A DNA stretch of 64,000 nucleotides from Strigamia acuminata (Eukaryota; Arthropoda; Chilopoda; Geophilomorpha; Linotaeniidae): assembly GCA_949358305.1 (NCBI GenBank), contig OX442315.1:35428427-35492426 (forward strand), written 5' to 3'. Both the position numbers and the translations under genes were made by a program. The notes beneath the pieces were generated by a model that saw nothing but the letters and a program-made list of their open reading frames with translations, was not told where the DNA came from and made no database searches. Position 1 is the first letter of the stretch; each line of letters starts with the position of its first letter. Shown here piece by piece: positions 30,955 to 42,429 of the stretch.

Positions 30955-31510
30955 TTCAACTTACTCGCCACCGGTGGTGCCGAGCGTTGAAGAAAACGTT
31001 GCGAATCGTTGTTTGTAGTTCCCGTCCAAGATTTATTTGGACTGAAACAACTCCAAGCCGAGATGGACATTTTAAGCGAGGACGATTTGGCCGCGAACGT
31101 CTGGAACGGTTGCAAGAGAGAATTTCCTCCTCGCGCATCGTCAAATCCATCGGCGGATTGAGTGAACGGCGTTTCACGTTGACCAAATCGTTCTCGCTTA
31201 AAAAGTCCATCTCGGCTTGGAGTTGTTCCAGTCGGATTCGTTCGTGCACCGCGTGTTGGTCGAACAAAACGATGATACCGCCACGATGATACCGCATCCT
31301 GATAGAACTTGTACGGCTGTATCCCATTGTAAACGGCTTTGGGCGACGACGAACACGGCGAAACGCCGTCCAAGTCGCCGAGCTGGTCGGCCAGCAACGT
31401 CGACTCTTGCTCACGCCACTTATCCGGCGTTTCCGCCGTCGCCACCGAGCCCAAATAAATCTTGGACGCGAACTCCAAACAACGATCCGCAACGTTGAAT
31501 TTTCGGTGAT
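30955..31510 (-). pseudogene. MLH3-like (MutL-gamma) gene fragment, rearranged
   Basis: At 31270-31112 the minus strand encodes VLFDQHAVHERIRLEQLQAE ... LNPPMDLTMREEEIL, matching the C-terminal MutL domain of MLH3 with the metal-binding endonuclease motif DQHA(x)2E(x)4E. Upstream at 31418-31284 another frame encodes KWREQESTLLADQLGDLDG and IQPYKF, so a frameshift lies at about 31270-31284. Parts are repeated in inverted order (31048-31090 with 31183-31225; about 30986-31040 with 31440-31510). It cannot make a protein. MLH3 partners MLH1 in meiotic crossover and mismatch repair; this is a captured piece. Confidence 0.75.
31048..31225. repeat. inverted repeat, 43-bp arms
   Basis: Arms 31048-31090 and 31183-31225 are reverse complements with about two mismatches, 92 bp apart. 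They derive from the MLH3-like codons EQLQAEMDFLSENDL. Confidence 0.9.
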
Positions 31511-31808
31511 TTTGTGATCGTGCATATGTTATATCAATATATGTAAATTTAAGTAATGGAGAAGACTCAAACTGGAGTGGCCATTACTAAGGTCAAACTA
31601 TGAGTGTTTTAATAAACGGTCAAACAAGCAGGTGGCACTGCAACTGCAGCGTCACAAGTAGTGATACATAAAAGAAACAAATGCTACATGCATTTATGCA
31701 AAATGGAGCAGTACACTGTTTTATTCGACACTCTGTCCGAGCGATCCAGTTCGGGTAGTTGTAAACCAATTCCGCCCCGCAATGTATTTAGGCGGAATTG
31801 GGCTCTGC

Positions 31809-31970
31809 CTTGATGCAATCCAAATCCGCTCGTCCCAATTCCGTCCGGTCCCAATTCCGCCCCAGTCCCAATTCCGCCCCAGTCCCAATTCCGCCCGGTC
31901 CCAATTCAGCCCCAGTCCCAATTCCGCCCCAGTCCCAATTCCGCCGCGTCCCAATTCCACTCCGCAATGT
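31809..31970. repeat. minisatellite of GTCCCAATTCCGCCCC units, right array
   Basis: About nine units of the same family as the left array, with the same leader (TTGATGCAATCCAAATCCGC). A block GTTTAGGCGGAATTGGGCTC lies on each side (about 31786 and 31975). Confidence 0.85.
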
Positions 31971-32360
31971 GTTTAGGCGGAATTGGGCTCTGCAAAATTT
32001 TATTATATTTTATTTTTATTTAAATAATTTTTATTTAATTTAAATAGGAAAATTCGCCGCGGAATTGGGATGGGGCGGAAATGGACCAAGTGGCGGTTTT
32101 GGTGGGGGCGGAATAGGTCCAACCCCTTGTAGCCAATGATTCAGTTTAGGTTCAAATAAAGTGCACTTAATTATTGTTATTGTATAAAAAATATGACTAT
32201 ATTTTGAATGGTAATTTTTTAGCTTGGTTATGAGAAATTAATTTTGATAAAAATTTGTTTGTAATTTGTAATTTCAATAATTTTTCCGTATGTTTTTAAC
32301 TGTTATAAATGAACTAGAAATTAAGTAGTTCATGATTGTGTGTTTGTTATTTTGTTATTG

Positions 32361-32864
32361 ATTGATTGAATTGTCGAATGGGAATGTTTGTTTTGTCATT
32401 TTATTGTTTTAACTATTTAAATTTTTGTTTTGATTGGTCAAGTGTTACTACATTGGCAAATTGGCGAGTGATTAATGTTTTAATATATTGGTGTTTCTAA
32501 CAACATAAAACATTTATGGACAAGTGAGAACAGCAAACACAAGAGAGCTTCAAGGAGAAGCCAACCAAATCAACGCGTTGTTAAGCAGAGAAGCCAACAT
32601 CCAGGAGGTGTTTTCGACCGAGAATAAAAGACGCGAAACATGAAGCGAGGAAAATTCGTCATAAATTATCATTAAAAACCCTTTGTTCATTTATTGTTTT
32701 TAACAAATCGAATATTTGTTTACTCGTTGCTGCAGTAACTATTGTTGAAAATTTAGCATTCTATTTTGGAAAATGGGCTGTCAAATTTAGGTTTGTGGTT
32801 TTATGAAATAAGAAATATCGAAATTGATGAGTCGATTAGAACAGAAATTTTTTTTTTAGAATAA
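32361..32864. other. intergenic, no feature seen
   Basis: T-rich then mixed sequence upstream of LRR copy 3. No ORF or repeat supported. A pyrimidine-rich CTAG at 32892 could be an acceptor for an upstream exon. Confidence 0.35.
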
Positions 32865-33123
32865 TTGCACAATATAAAAGATATTTTTTCTAGCCTTCAA
32901 GTTTCAGGTAAACACAAAATGAGACCGAACCGAAAAGCAGGCGCATTTCGCTACAAAATGTTTAAAATTTCTTTTGAAGAGTTGAACATGGAAAATTTAA
33001 AGAAAATGGCTTTAGACATCGTTATCGACAGCGCTTTGAAATGGCGGACAGAACAAACTCAGTCTCACGATGATCGAATGAGAAGCACACTACATGTAAT
33101 CTCCTATTTCGACAAACTACGTA

Positions 33124-33751
33124 TTGTTTTTTTTCCAATTACATCAACGGTAGTATTGCTTATCATGTCGAACCACAACGACGTTTCATCCATGGCTACG
33201 ATGTTGCAAACTCGTGGTTTTTTTTCGCGACGCAAATTCGAAATGTACATAAGGAAACTAACAACCTGTTGCTGCAACTTTTCCGGGTCCTTCTGGGCTA
33301 CAGTAGTCTTCCTTCGTACGGATAAACCAAACCGTTTCATGAAATTGGAAAGCCACCCATTGCTAGCTACAAACGTTTCTTTCTCCGATGTTTCGACCAA
33401 AAGACTACTAAAAATCTCTCTCGCCTTTATCCGAATTACTTTTCTTGAGGTGCGTAGACCTTTGTTGCGCTGTTCTAGAATCCAAGTGAACAGAGCCGAC
33501 TCCATAGATTCCGAAAGCGGTTTTCTACCGCCGCCACCCAATCGTTTACGTTTAATCACCGACGAATTCTTGAATTTCTTGGCCGATGCAACTTGCAAAT
33601 CCGATCGTTGTTTCTTCCATTCCCGAATTCGTTTCGGGTCGACGCCAAACTTCCTTGCCGCGGCTTCACCACTGAATTCAAACGCATACTTCACTGCCCG
33701 CAATTTGAAATCCATATCGTAGGATCGTTTTTTACTTCCAGTTGGAGCCAT
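33124..33751 (-). pseudogene. pogo/Tigger-like transposase, N-terminal half
   Basis: From ATG at 33751: a helix-turn-helix domain (SYDMDFKLRAVKYA ... KKFGVDPKRIREWKK type, residues 10-45), a CENP-B-type DNA-binding domain (about 75-140; ALFTWILEQRNKGLRTSRK), then the start of the DDE catalytic domain with its first Asp in VAMDETSLWFDM. The second and third catalytic residues are absent: the frame runs out of the element at about residue 208. An inactive relic, but open so far, so the loss is recent. Confidence 0.85.
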
Positions 33752-34004
33752 ATCGCTGGTCGAATGAAGTTGTACAGCAAAACAGGCGTTTTATATACTA
33801 CGGTACATACCGAACATAACGCGCACGTTACATACGATAACAAACGAAATCAAAACGTTTTAAAAAATGATTAAAACCCGGCGTTTGTACGGACCCGGCG
33901 TTAATTTAAGGCCGGCGTTTATTGCCTTTTTGTTGTTAGTTTGCCCGGCGATTAATCAGGAGCCGGCGTTGAGATACGACCGGCGTTAGATCGAGGCAGT
34001 ACGG
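33124..34004 (-). mobile_element. pogo-like DNA transposon, 3'-truncated
   Basis: Inserted after TA in the first intron of LRR copy 3; the right end GATCGAGGCAGTACGG is followed by TA. The right end carries several GGCGTTTA or CCGGCGTTA motifs, also found in the MITE at 62280-62534. The left end has no matching TIR because the element stops within the transposase gene. Confidence 0.7.
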
Positions 34005-35639
34005 TAAGTGACACCCGGTGAGTGGATTCATTTCGCTATTATTAATGTACACGGTCCGATTTAGCTTATAATATTCGTGACGAAATTCTGACCCAATACT
34101 TGGAGACTGGTGTTCGGCATCCTAATGGTCATCTCGCGGTGCCAGAGGCGCGGGTCATTGCACTATTTCTACACAAAGAGCTGAAAATACTTCGAATGAA
34201 ATTTACGAGCGCCAGCTTTGATTTCGCTTTTTTCCTGAAAGTTAGCGGCTACTTAAGAGTGCGTATAAACAGAGCACAAACGTGCACACAGCACTTGAAC
34301 GGTGGATATTCGAATTATCACGGCCCTGGAGAATTTTCATGCTAATTAATGGCGAATTGGTGATTTTTTTTTGGAAATACACATTTGGTGTTTGGTTAAT
34401 TAGGGAATATCCAACGTGGCATTGCTGTGTGCCACATTTGTTGTAAAACAAGTGTTTTAATTGTTCTAATTGTGTCGCATAGAAGCTGATCGAGCTGGAA
34501 CTGCCCGAGGAAAGCACGCTGACAGTAGCTGCGTGCAAAGAAATGCGCCAGGTTATGCCGAATCTTCAGAAGCTCGATCTTTCTGGGTGTGACGTTGAAG
34601 ACGGCGCGATGAGACACATCGCCAAGCTGCCACTCGTCGAGCTCGACCCTGGAGTGAACATCACGGAAGATGGTGTGAAAGAACTGTGCGGAAGATACTC
34701 GAGGGCCAAGGACACACTGAGAGTGCTCAAAGTGGGCGAATCGGATATCACGTTTGACTTGTACTGTTTGATATTGAAAAGGATGAAATTGATGGAAGAT
34801 CTGGCTTGGTTCAATTCTACCGCTTTACTCAATCTTTCGCGTCGCGACTTGAAAAAACAATACAACATCAGAAAAATGATGTTCATTTTCCAAGACGACT
34901 GTCACGACATACAGCACAAGGAGATGCGTTTGGCCGTGGCCACGTGTCGTAAAGTCTGCAACGTTCAATTCATTTCGAACATTTTTACCCCCAAAATGTT
35001 GCATACACTGGCGAAATTTAAGGATTTAAACACCTTAACCATTTGGGTGAACCCGAACTTGGATTTTAGAATTGATGACAACAATGAGGAGTACGATGGA
35101 CTTTGTTTGCACAACTTGTGTTTTCCTAATTTAGTGCAATTCACCTTACACGACTGCGTTAATGGTTTGATCAACTCAGAATATTTTTTCCCAATATTGG
35201 CCATGTTCCCGAATCTTGAGACACTTGAACTTGTTCGGGGCGATGGTTTCACGAACAAAATTGCGAGTGATTTAGCCACGATGATGGCGAAGAAGAAATT
35301 GAAACTTTTGGTCATTGAAAACTGCAATTCGTTAGGTCCGAGCGGAATTCAAGATCTGTTGGAAATCCCTTCTTTGACCGAGTTAGAGGCGCATTTGGAT
35401 GTTACGGAGATGATGAAACGTCACTTCGACGCCCACCCGATGCAGGAAACGGCGGATAAACATGGTGTTAATCTGATGCTCCAACTCAATATCTCTCACG
35501 ATAATTTGAATTTGGGCCACGTTTGAATATTTTGTCCATTGTTTTTTTCAACCAGTATGAGCCGTTCTCGTTCATTGAAACTTCACACAAACTATCCAAA
35601 TTCCATAATTAAACATTTGACAAACTACTGAAGGGACGT

Positions 35640-35910
35640 TCGGATGTGTGAATTTATTTCCTAATTATCAAAACACATGGTCTGATTTAATCCGTAATCC
35701 CGTGAGCTAACACTTTGGAAATTTAAGTGGACGACTTTTTTGGACAGCGACGAACAACGCGTTGCACTATTTTCATAAGAAGAGATGAAACAACTTTTAA
35801 TGGACTTTACTTCCATGATGAAAATTTTGATTTAGAGTTTTTACTTCAAGTTAGTGGCCACACCAACGCATCACTTGAACTTTTCATGTACATGTATTCA
35901 ACTTGAAACA
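35640..35910 (+). pseudogene. degraded exon B of the LRR family
   Basis: AATTTATTTCCTAATTATCA resembles the intron/exon B start of the family (GGATTTATTTCGCTATTATT), and LQVSGHTNASLE-type codons near 35850 match the FLKVSGYLKV region. Many substitutions and stops. An older paralogue behind copy 3. Confidence 0.5.
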
Positions 35911-36141
35911 ATTTGCATGCACTTACGAAATTTGATGGAAAAATATGAGATTTATTAGTGTTTGGTTAAGAAAAATGAAGTAAACGTAAACAGAAACGCG
36001 AATTTATGAATAAATGAAAAAATGAATAAATGAATGCTCGAATGTCCACTTCAATTATAAATTCACTTGCGGGAACGTCCCAGTGAAGACAAAACACTGT
36101 GGCAAAATACAAGAAAAACCGCAAACAAAACCTTAAGCTTG

Positions 36142-36430
36142 TTAACAAGGAATTTCGACAGGATTAAATCTAAATGAAAAACCGGCATGGATTGTGTGAT
36201 CGTTTGTTTCATAAACGTCTTTAGTGCAATGATTCAGTTTGCTCAATTGATATAATTCTTTTGTAATTTCGATTCTACGATTATACTTTTCGCTTTGATG
36301 ATTGATTCACTGCTCCATCAGGACTACCTCAAAGTTGAATGCGCTCAAATAATCACGTAAAATGTCCTGCTGCACTGTCCAGCTTAAAATGACATACATT
36401 TTTATGTGACACTTATCTTCAACAAATACT
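36142..36430 (-). pseudogene. unidentified decayed ORF
   Basis: One minus-strand frame of about 95 codons reads with coding character (VEDKCHIKMYVILSWTVQQD ... then after one TGA ... YNRRIEITKELYQLSKL ... FSFRFNPVEIPC, stop at 36142). A single in-frame TGA breaks it. I do not recognise the protein. Chance cannot be excluded. Confidence 0.35.
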
Positions 36431-36440
36431 TTTATTTATT
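36429..36440 (-). terminator. likely polyadenylation signal of Z1
   Basis: Minus-strand AATAAATAAA about 245 bp beyond the Z1 stop codon, the first such hexamer seen downstream. Confidence 0.45.
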
Positions 36441-36681
36441 ACAATATTAAAATTTTACACAGAAAACAGAAGAAGATAATAAAACAAGTGATACCTCAAC
36501 GAATTACTGACAAATGTGACGCCATAAGCACAAGTTCTGTTTATCAAATGTCTGCAGTTGAGTTTTTCCTCAAAATCTTATAATTACAATTACCACCACC
36601 ATTTAATGCACACTTGTCCTTTGGACACTTCCGTGATTATAAATTATACGATTATAAATTATAAAGTCATTAAGACACCAA

Positions 36682-39600
36682 TCAAGATAAAACACACTTA
36701 GAACGACACTCTTTACACTTAATTTTCTCATGTTTTGAGTTAGCAGTATGTAATAAATGGCATTTGCGGGGACAAACATGTCCGCAGTCAAGTTTATAAT
36801 TACACTTCATTTGGCAAGATATTGTGCGCGCATCTTCGTAACAAAACATTTCAGAAAAGTGACCACAAGAAGGTAGTTGTCTGTCAACTCTAGTACAACA
36901 CTGATAACTACTTAAACTCATATGGCATTCCAAAGTGATGGAATGGCCACACTGCAGTTGGCGCCGTAAAGGATTAACACATTTCACCGTTTTTATATCT
37001 ACGCAACAAGGTTGCAATTCAGAATGTTCACAGTCTGGATGTCGTTTTAAGACTTGTCTTACACAGGGTTTACATTTCTCAAAGCATTTCAAAGGACATG
37101 CGTGTTTCAAATCACAGATTTCTTTCATGCATGGTTCTGTACATTGCAATTTACTGTGTAAATCTTTATGACATAATTTTGTGCAAACATGGGTACAATC
37201 CAAAACTTTACCACACTTAAAGTAGCAAGATTTTGTGTTTGCATTTTCGAAACAAAACATTTCATTGGAGTGACCACATGAAGGTAGTTTTCTTACAACT
37301 CGAGCAACACATCGGTAGTAACTAGGTACATTATTGTGACATTTCAAAACTATCGAGTGGCCACACAGCATTTTCCGTTCTACAGAAACGACACATACCA
37401 CCATATTTATATCTACGCAACAAGGCAGCAATTCAGAATGGCCACAGTCTGGATGTCGTTTTAAGACTTGCTTGACGCAGGGTTTACATTCCTCGAAGCA
37501 TTTCAAGGGACACGAGTGTTTCAAATCACAGATAACTTTAATGCACGGTTCATTGCATAATGTGCCGTGTGGATCTGCATGACACCGTCTTTTACAAACA
37601 TGGTTGCAACTCAGCACGTGACCACATATTTTTAAGCACCCACCTTCAGGGCACAATTTTTTTAATTGCTTTGCAGTCGCTACCTTTGTCAGAGTACCGT
37701 GTTCTTGACACTTCAGTATCATTTCATTCCCAACTAGGCCATCCTTTTTCGAGCTATCAACTATGCTGCGCCAAAATTTACTTCTCTTGGCAAAATGATG
37801 AAAATTTCCAACACAAAAAAGTCCCATCTTAGCTCTTGAAAGCGCCACATTCACCCTATTGTCAAATTTTAGAAAGCCAATTCGTCCTTCTATGTTATTT
37901 CTGACAAAGGACAGAAGAACTATATCGCTTTCTTCGCCTTGAAATCCGTCGATCGAAGTGACGCGAACTCCCTCAAAAATAGCATTGGTCTTCATACGTT
38001 TCTGCAATTCATTTAACTGGCCATTGTATGCCGTTATAATGGTAATCTGGGAGGGTTGGTAGCTTTGTTGTAGTAAGTAACGACATAAGGCCACCAAATA
38101 TGCAGCCTCAAAGGTATTAGCATGAACCTCAATGTCGCGCATTTTGTTTTCCATCACGTTGTGGTTTAGAAAGAACATGTTGGACTTGACGCCCTTGATT
38201 TGTGGATATTCTAGTACGTTAGGGTGATTCCTCAGATTTTGGTAAATAAAAGGTACGAGCAGTCCAGATATTTCAGGCCGCATGCGGTGCTGAACTTGAA
38301 GAGTTGCATGTCCAACGCCATTGTTGATGAGTCTTTCAAAAAGAGAAATATCCAAGTGGCATTCCTCAGATAATCTATGCACATTTACTTGAGCTCGCAA
38401 CTGCTTATGATCACCTATAAAAAAAATAAAACCACGGTAAATGTTTTAGAAACAATGCACAAACAATGAGAGATCCAGTGGCGTAACTACAATTAATCAT
38501 AGTTGCCGCAACAAAAACATTTAAAACATTTTCCTTAGCGACTGAAAATTTGGAGTTAAGCCACTGGCTGATGTTGAGAGACACCTCCAATAAACCTTTG
38601 GAAAAATGCGGTCAGGTGATACAATCATGTGATCGTAACAATGGTTGCCCCCTCTGAGAGAAAAACCATTGCAAAATAACATTATATTGTTAATTTGTAA
38701 TTTTCTTATTGTGGGTGGAGCCAAACTGCATAATGTGATAATTTTCCAATGGTTTATTGTTGGGAAATAAACACCTACCAGTGTTTATTGTTTTATTATT
38801 AATATTAATATTATTATTATTATTATTATCATTATATCTCACCAATAAGTATAAGATGTTGAGTTTTAAACGTCAATGCGCAGATAATATGCGATTCGAA
38901 TACTCTTGCGGCTTCTTCAACAACAACTAAAAAAAAAATGTATTAAATTAATTTATCAGAAATTCAACTTTTTAATAAATTGTAAAATTACCAATTTTTG
39001 GCTTAATAAAACTAAGTACATCCGCATGTTTAGCAGCACCAGTTGTTGTCATCCCAATCACATCACATTGTCTTAATATGCTACATCGCTCCTTACTAAC
39101 CATCTCCCTGAGTTTCTCGGCTGTCCATTCATACTTTGCCTCTAATTCGGCAATCTCTGATTTCTTAATTTCCTTCCAATCGTTTCTACATTTTAGATAC
39201 AGCCGCCATCGATCTTTCAACGCGAGAGTCCAAACATTTCGAACATTACCAACTTCTTCATCCGTCATAACATCCGATTTAACATTTTGTACGATGGCTA
39301 TGCGTAGGTTGCCGCAGTGAACGAGCAATTGAGTCGACTTCGATTTACCATTCTGGCACTCTGCAACATCCAAACACTCAACATTCACCGTCCGACAATT
39401 ACGTTGAAAATCCGAAGCACCTGGAACTCTCGCGAACTTAATTTCTATACGATCGCCAACATCCACTTGACCTTTCCTCTTAACAACAGCAAGCCGTGGA
39501 TCAAGCACCTCGTTTAAAGTCAGTTTCCTTAATCCTAGAACAGCTTTGATCTTCTTACACACTTTATCCACTTCGTATTGACCGTCGTGTAAAAAATGAT

Positions 39601-40999
39601 CCAATTCTTCATTAGATACAAACATTGAATCCAACGTTAGACCGAGCCAAGTCTTCAAAAATAATCCATGACCCCGAATTGTTTTCACTGAATTCAATTC
39701 GAAAATTTTATCAAATCCGAATTTTAATGATTCCACGAGTCTTTGGTTCCAATCCGGCATATATTCTACCACATTTTCATCCAAAATCAAAGAATTAACT
39801 TTCTCAATTAGCAGCATTTTTGCTAGAATTGACCTTCTTAACTGTCTCAACTGCCATCTCAATTGGTTAATTACACCAGAGTATTCTCCCACACGTTTAT
39901 TACGTTTCATGCGATCTTGAACAGCCTTCAAAGAATATTTCTCGAGTTTTTCGCTCTCCGATCCTCCTCCAACACGTATTATCGATTGAGTAAAATCAAG
40001 CACGCCTTCTAGAAATTGATCCAAAGCACGATTCGTCATGGATACCACCAAAATGGGGCCGCATTTCTGTTTGCCCCTCCAAACGTCTTGGTTGTTGAGT
40101 AAAGTTTGCATGATCTTTAATGCCACGTGGGTTTTTCCAGTACCTGGCGGCCCTTGAATTACAGCCAACTCCGAACTCAAGGCTAAATGCATGGCTTTTC
40201 TTTGAGAATCGTCCAAATTCAACTCAACTTCTGACGGCCAATCGTCCATGTCAAAAACCTTCCCACTAATCAAATTCGCTCCGTCTCTAATGCTAAACTT
40301 GTATCTCGTTGAACGATTCAAGTAAGTAGGTGGATCCAATCGGCTCTGTGCTTTGATTATATACTTTTGCATCGGTAAATTCTCCTTATTGAAGCGCTGC
40401 AGACCTTCGAGTACCGGTCTGTACGCACCGAAAAACGTCGGCAATTCGGCAGCTGAGTAAACTCCTTTCAATTTACTGTTTGCTCCTTCAAAATTTACTA
40501 GGACGATCCCTTTTTCCAAGTCTTTTGGATTGCTAGGAGCAACCACTGCGGATATGACCGTTTCGAAGTTGTCGTTGGATAAACACAGAAGCGAGCCATG
40601 CATGAATCTCTTGGCTGAGTCCCATTTGACGGTGCTAAAATGTTTGTCGTTGAAAATCAGTTGGTGTAGAACTCCTGGTTCGTCGTATTTTTCATCTCCA
40701 ATTTTCACGTGCTCGTGTATCCACATGTCTTTGTATTTACTGGTATCGGATTGCCTTTTGGTTCTGTAGTCCTGTATTCCATCTCGAAGTGATGCAATGA
40801 AATCTTCTCTTAAAACACGAAATTGTACGTCCAAGTAATGGTCTACATCTTCGTACGGCCCTTTGGTAATATTTGGCCTCAAAATTGGGTTACTTTTATC
40901 TAGCAATTCTTCAATTGATGGGAAAATCAAAATTTCTCTAAAATTTTCTTCTTCTGGTTGATTTAATGTTTGACGGAAAGCGGAAGAGCTGACCCACAT
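36682..40999 (-). CDS. ZNFX1-like: Z1: ZNFX1-like SF1 helicase with NFX1 zinc fingers (1274 aa)
   Basis: Exons 40999-38992, 38926-38843 and 38414-36682; GT-AG at every junction, total 3825 nt. Walker A GPPGTGKT at residues 283-290; motif Ia LVVSMTNRALDQFLEG; the 84-nt exon carries motif II VVEEAARVFE (VEEA in place of DEAD, normal for this family) and LILIG; exon 3 starts GDHKQLRAQ (motif III) and holds VTSIDGFQGEES (V) and NRVNVALSRAKMG (VI). A short NFX1-type Cys-rich array follows, with an internal duplication (37400-37560 and 37000-37140). Compared with Z3 it lacks the N-terminal RG-rich region, half the zinc fingers, the RZ finger and the tail. An acceptor just before the ATG (41006-41007) implies an upstream non-coding exon. 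ZNFX1 proteins bind RNA in antiviral sensing and small-RNA silencing. Confidence 0.9.
38797..38832. repeat. TTA microsatellite in Z1 intron 2
   Basis: Short ATT/TTA run inside the intron 38415-38842. The matching Z2 intron has a longer run at 46545-46626. Confidence 0.8.
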
Positions 41000-41007
41000 T
41001 GTTATCT

Positions 41008-42360
41008 ACATTGAAAGAATAATTAAATACAATTATAATTGTGTTATAAATAGGCTGTTGAGCTACACCACTTGAAAATATTAAAATAAAATAAAAATAA
41101 AAATAAAGAAATTACTAACGCTTTTTGCTGTTATGGGAGAAGTTTTAAGAGCTTAATTTGGTTTGTGTAAAAGTTGAAATTGATTGACAGCCATTTTGTT
41201 GTTATAGATAATCAAAATGCATTATGGGTAATTTAATTAACATGGCGTTATTTTTATCATAAAACCACGGACCCGTGATTAAACTAAACAGTTTTCCAGA
41301 AAAATAAAATTTAATTTTTTACAAAACTGTGTCAGTTACCATGTTTTTCATGTTCTCTTAAAGTGACGTCATGTCATTTTCACAAAAAAGAATGAGTTGT
41401 CAGTTTTACACACGGATTACGATAATTAAAATTCTTGAAATTGGTACCTTTTCGTGAAGTCTTAACGTGGTGTCAGAGAAAAGAGTGTGTTCGTCGGCGT
41501 TCTGTACAGTTCGTAAACCAAAACCATTGATTGGTGGCAGTTGTCACGAATGGATGGCCGCAAACAAGCCTACTTGAATACTATCGGCCGCAATGTGGCG
41601 CTCTATCTTAAATGTAAAACATGATTCCAGGTGTGTGTAATGCACCAACATTCATATTCAGGTATGAACTTCAAAGTAAACAATATCAGGGGATTTCCCT
41701 TGATTTAATTTAGACTTGCGCAGAAAAGGGGATTCCCCTTTAATTTTGATCCGGAAAAGCAGTACCGGATGCTGATAAGTCGCAGTCGTATCATTTACGT
41801 GACGTTCATTTATTTGACTGTTTTTGCCACCGAAATATGACGTTGTTCTTTTTTTTGGTGGTCCCTCCTTGTGTTTTTTTTAAAAAAAAAAATACCCAAA
41901 CCGCAGCCATTTGTAAAACCAAAATTTTATTTTTTTAAAAAACCGAAACAAATGTTCATTTGTGAGAAAACAATGAAGCGTTTGCCGCCGTATGTCGCGC
42001 AATCGTCTCGCGAGACTCAACCAAAGCAGAAACGTTCGTCGAACGTTTATACAATTCATTTTCAATAAAAAAAAAAATTCTATTTAGTCCCAAAACAAAT
42101 TCATTCAAGTACGCGAAAATTTGCTAATGCCAAATTTTATTTTTAATATTCATGTAAATTTTACAATTTTGACGTATTGAAAACAAAACTTTAATATTCC
42201 GCCACTAGAGCACACTGGCGATTTTAATAGGACAAGAAACGAACATGTGGACACATTAAACCGGCATGAAATGCTGTTGGATAATCTGACAAAGGACGAG
42301 TCCGAATTGACAGTACAACATGGGTAACACAATATCCAGTGTCCCTACAAGTCCCTACTT
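41008..42360. other. Z1 upstream intergenic DNA, duplicated upstream of Z2
   Basis: 41270-42200 is closely similar to 48940-49920 in the same order (GTTTTCCAGA..., ACAAAACTGTGTCAGTTA, GGTACCTTTTCG, GAAGTCTTAACGTGGTGTCAGAG). It holds short coding-like stretches (FPFNFDPEKQYRM at about 41730) but no intact ORF. It probably includes the promoter. Confidence 0.75.
41364..41371. promoter_or_regulatory. CRE/ATF-type palindrome TGACGTCA upstream of Z1
   Basis: TGACGTCA is kept at 49005-49012 upstream of Z2 although neighbouring bases differ. A binding role is inferred only. Confidence 0.35.
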
Positions 42361-42429
42361 TCACAAGTAGTACTGTAATAGTGCCGGACTAACCACTTTC
42401 GAGCACCCAAGCAGAAGCATGAATAAGAC

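Larger units (their letters stand above)
30308..32126. mobile_element. 1,819-bp element with 8-bp target duplication, carries an MLH3-like fragment
   Basis: Flanked by TTGTAGCC at 30300-30307 and 32127-32134. The uninterrupted repeat at 50.2-50.7 kb has this octamer once, an empty site. Eight-base duplications are typical of hAT-type elements. Termini start GGG and share TTCCGCC in inverted orientation (about 13 of 20 positions), so the TIRs are weak. Inside are two arrays of CCCAATTCCGCC-type units around a captured gene fragment. No transposase. hAT assignment is inference. Confidence 0.7.
30100..32360. repeat. dispersed repeat R, interrupted copy
   Basis: 30100-30307 plus 32127-32360 together match the reverse complement of 50210-50700. 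The match stops and resumes at the ends of the 1,819-bp insertion 30308-32126. R has no coding content I recognise. Confidence 0.75.
32919..35526 (+). pseudogene. LRR-like family, copy 3, nearly intact
   Basis: Exon A 32919-33120 begins with ATG (MRPNRKAG...) and ends ...SYFDKLR before GT. A pogo-like transposon fragment sits in the first intron (33124-34004), which still has GT at 33121 and AG at 34063-34064. Exon B 34065-34359 is 295 nt, one base shorter than in copies 1 and 2, so its frame shifts near 34330. Exon C 34483-35526 is fully open (348 codons with stop) and holds the LRR-like repeats. If another donor in exon B is used it might still work; otherwise it is a recent pseudogene. It supplies the empty-site sequence for element 2. 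Confidence 0.75.

Noticed and set aside
41700-42070. THAP-like gene upstream of Z1 (FPFNFDPEKQYRM and following codons)
   Set aside because: Frames change within tens of codons, Cys/His spacing does not hold, and there is no intact ORF.
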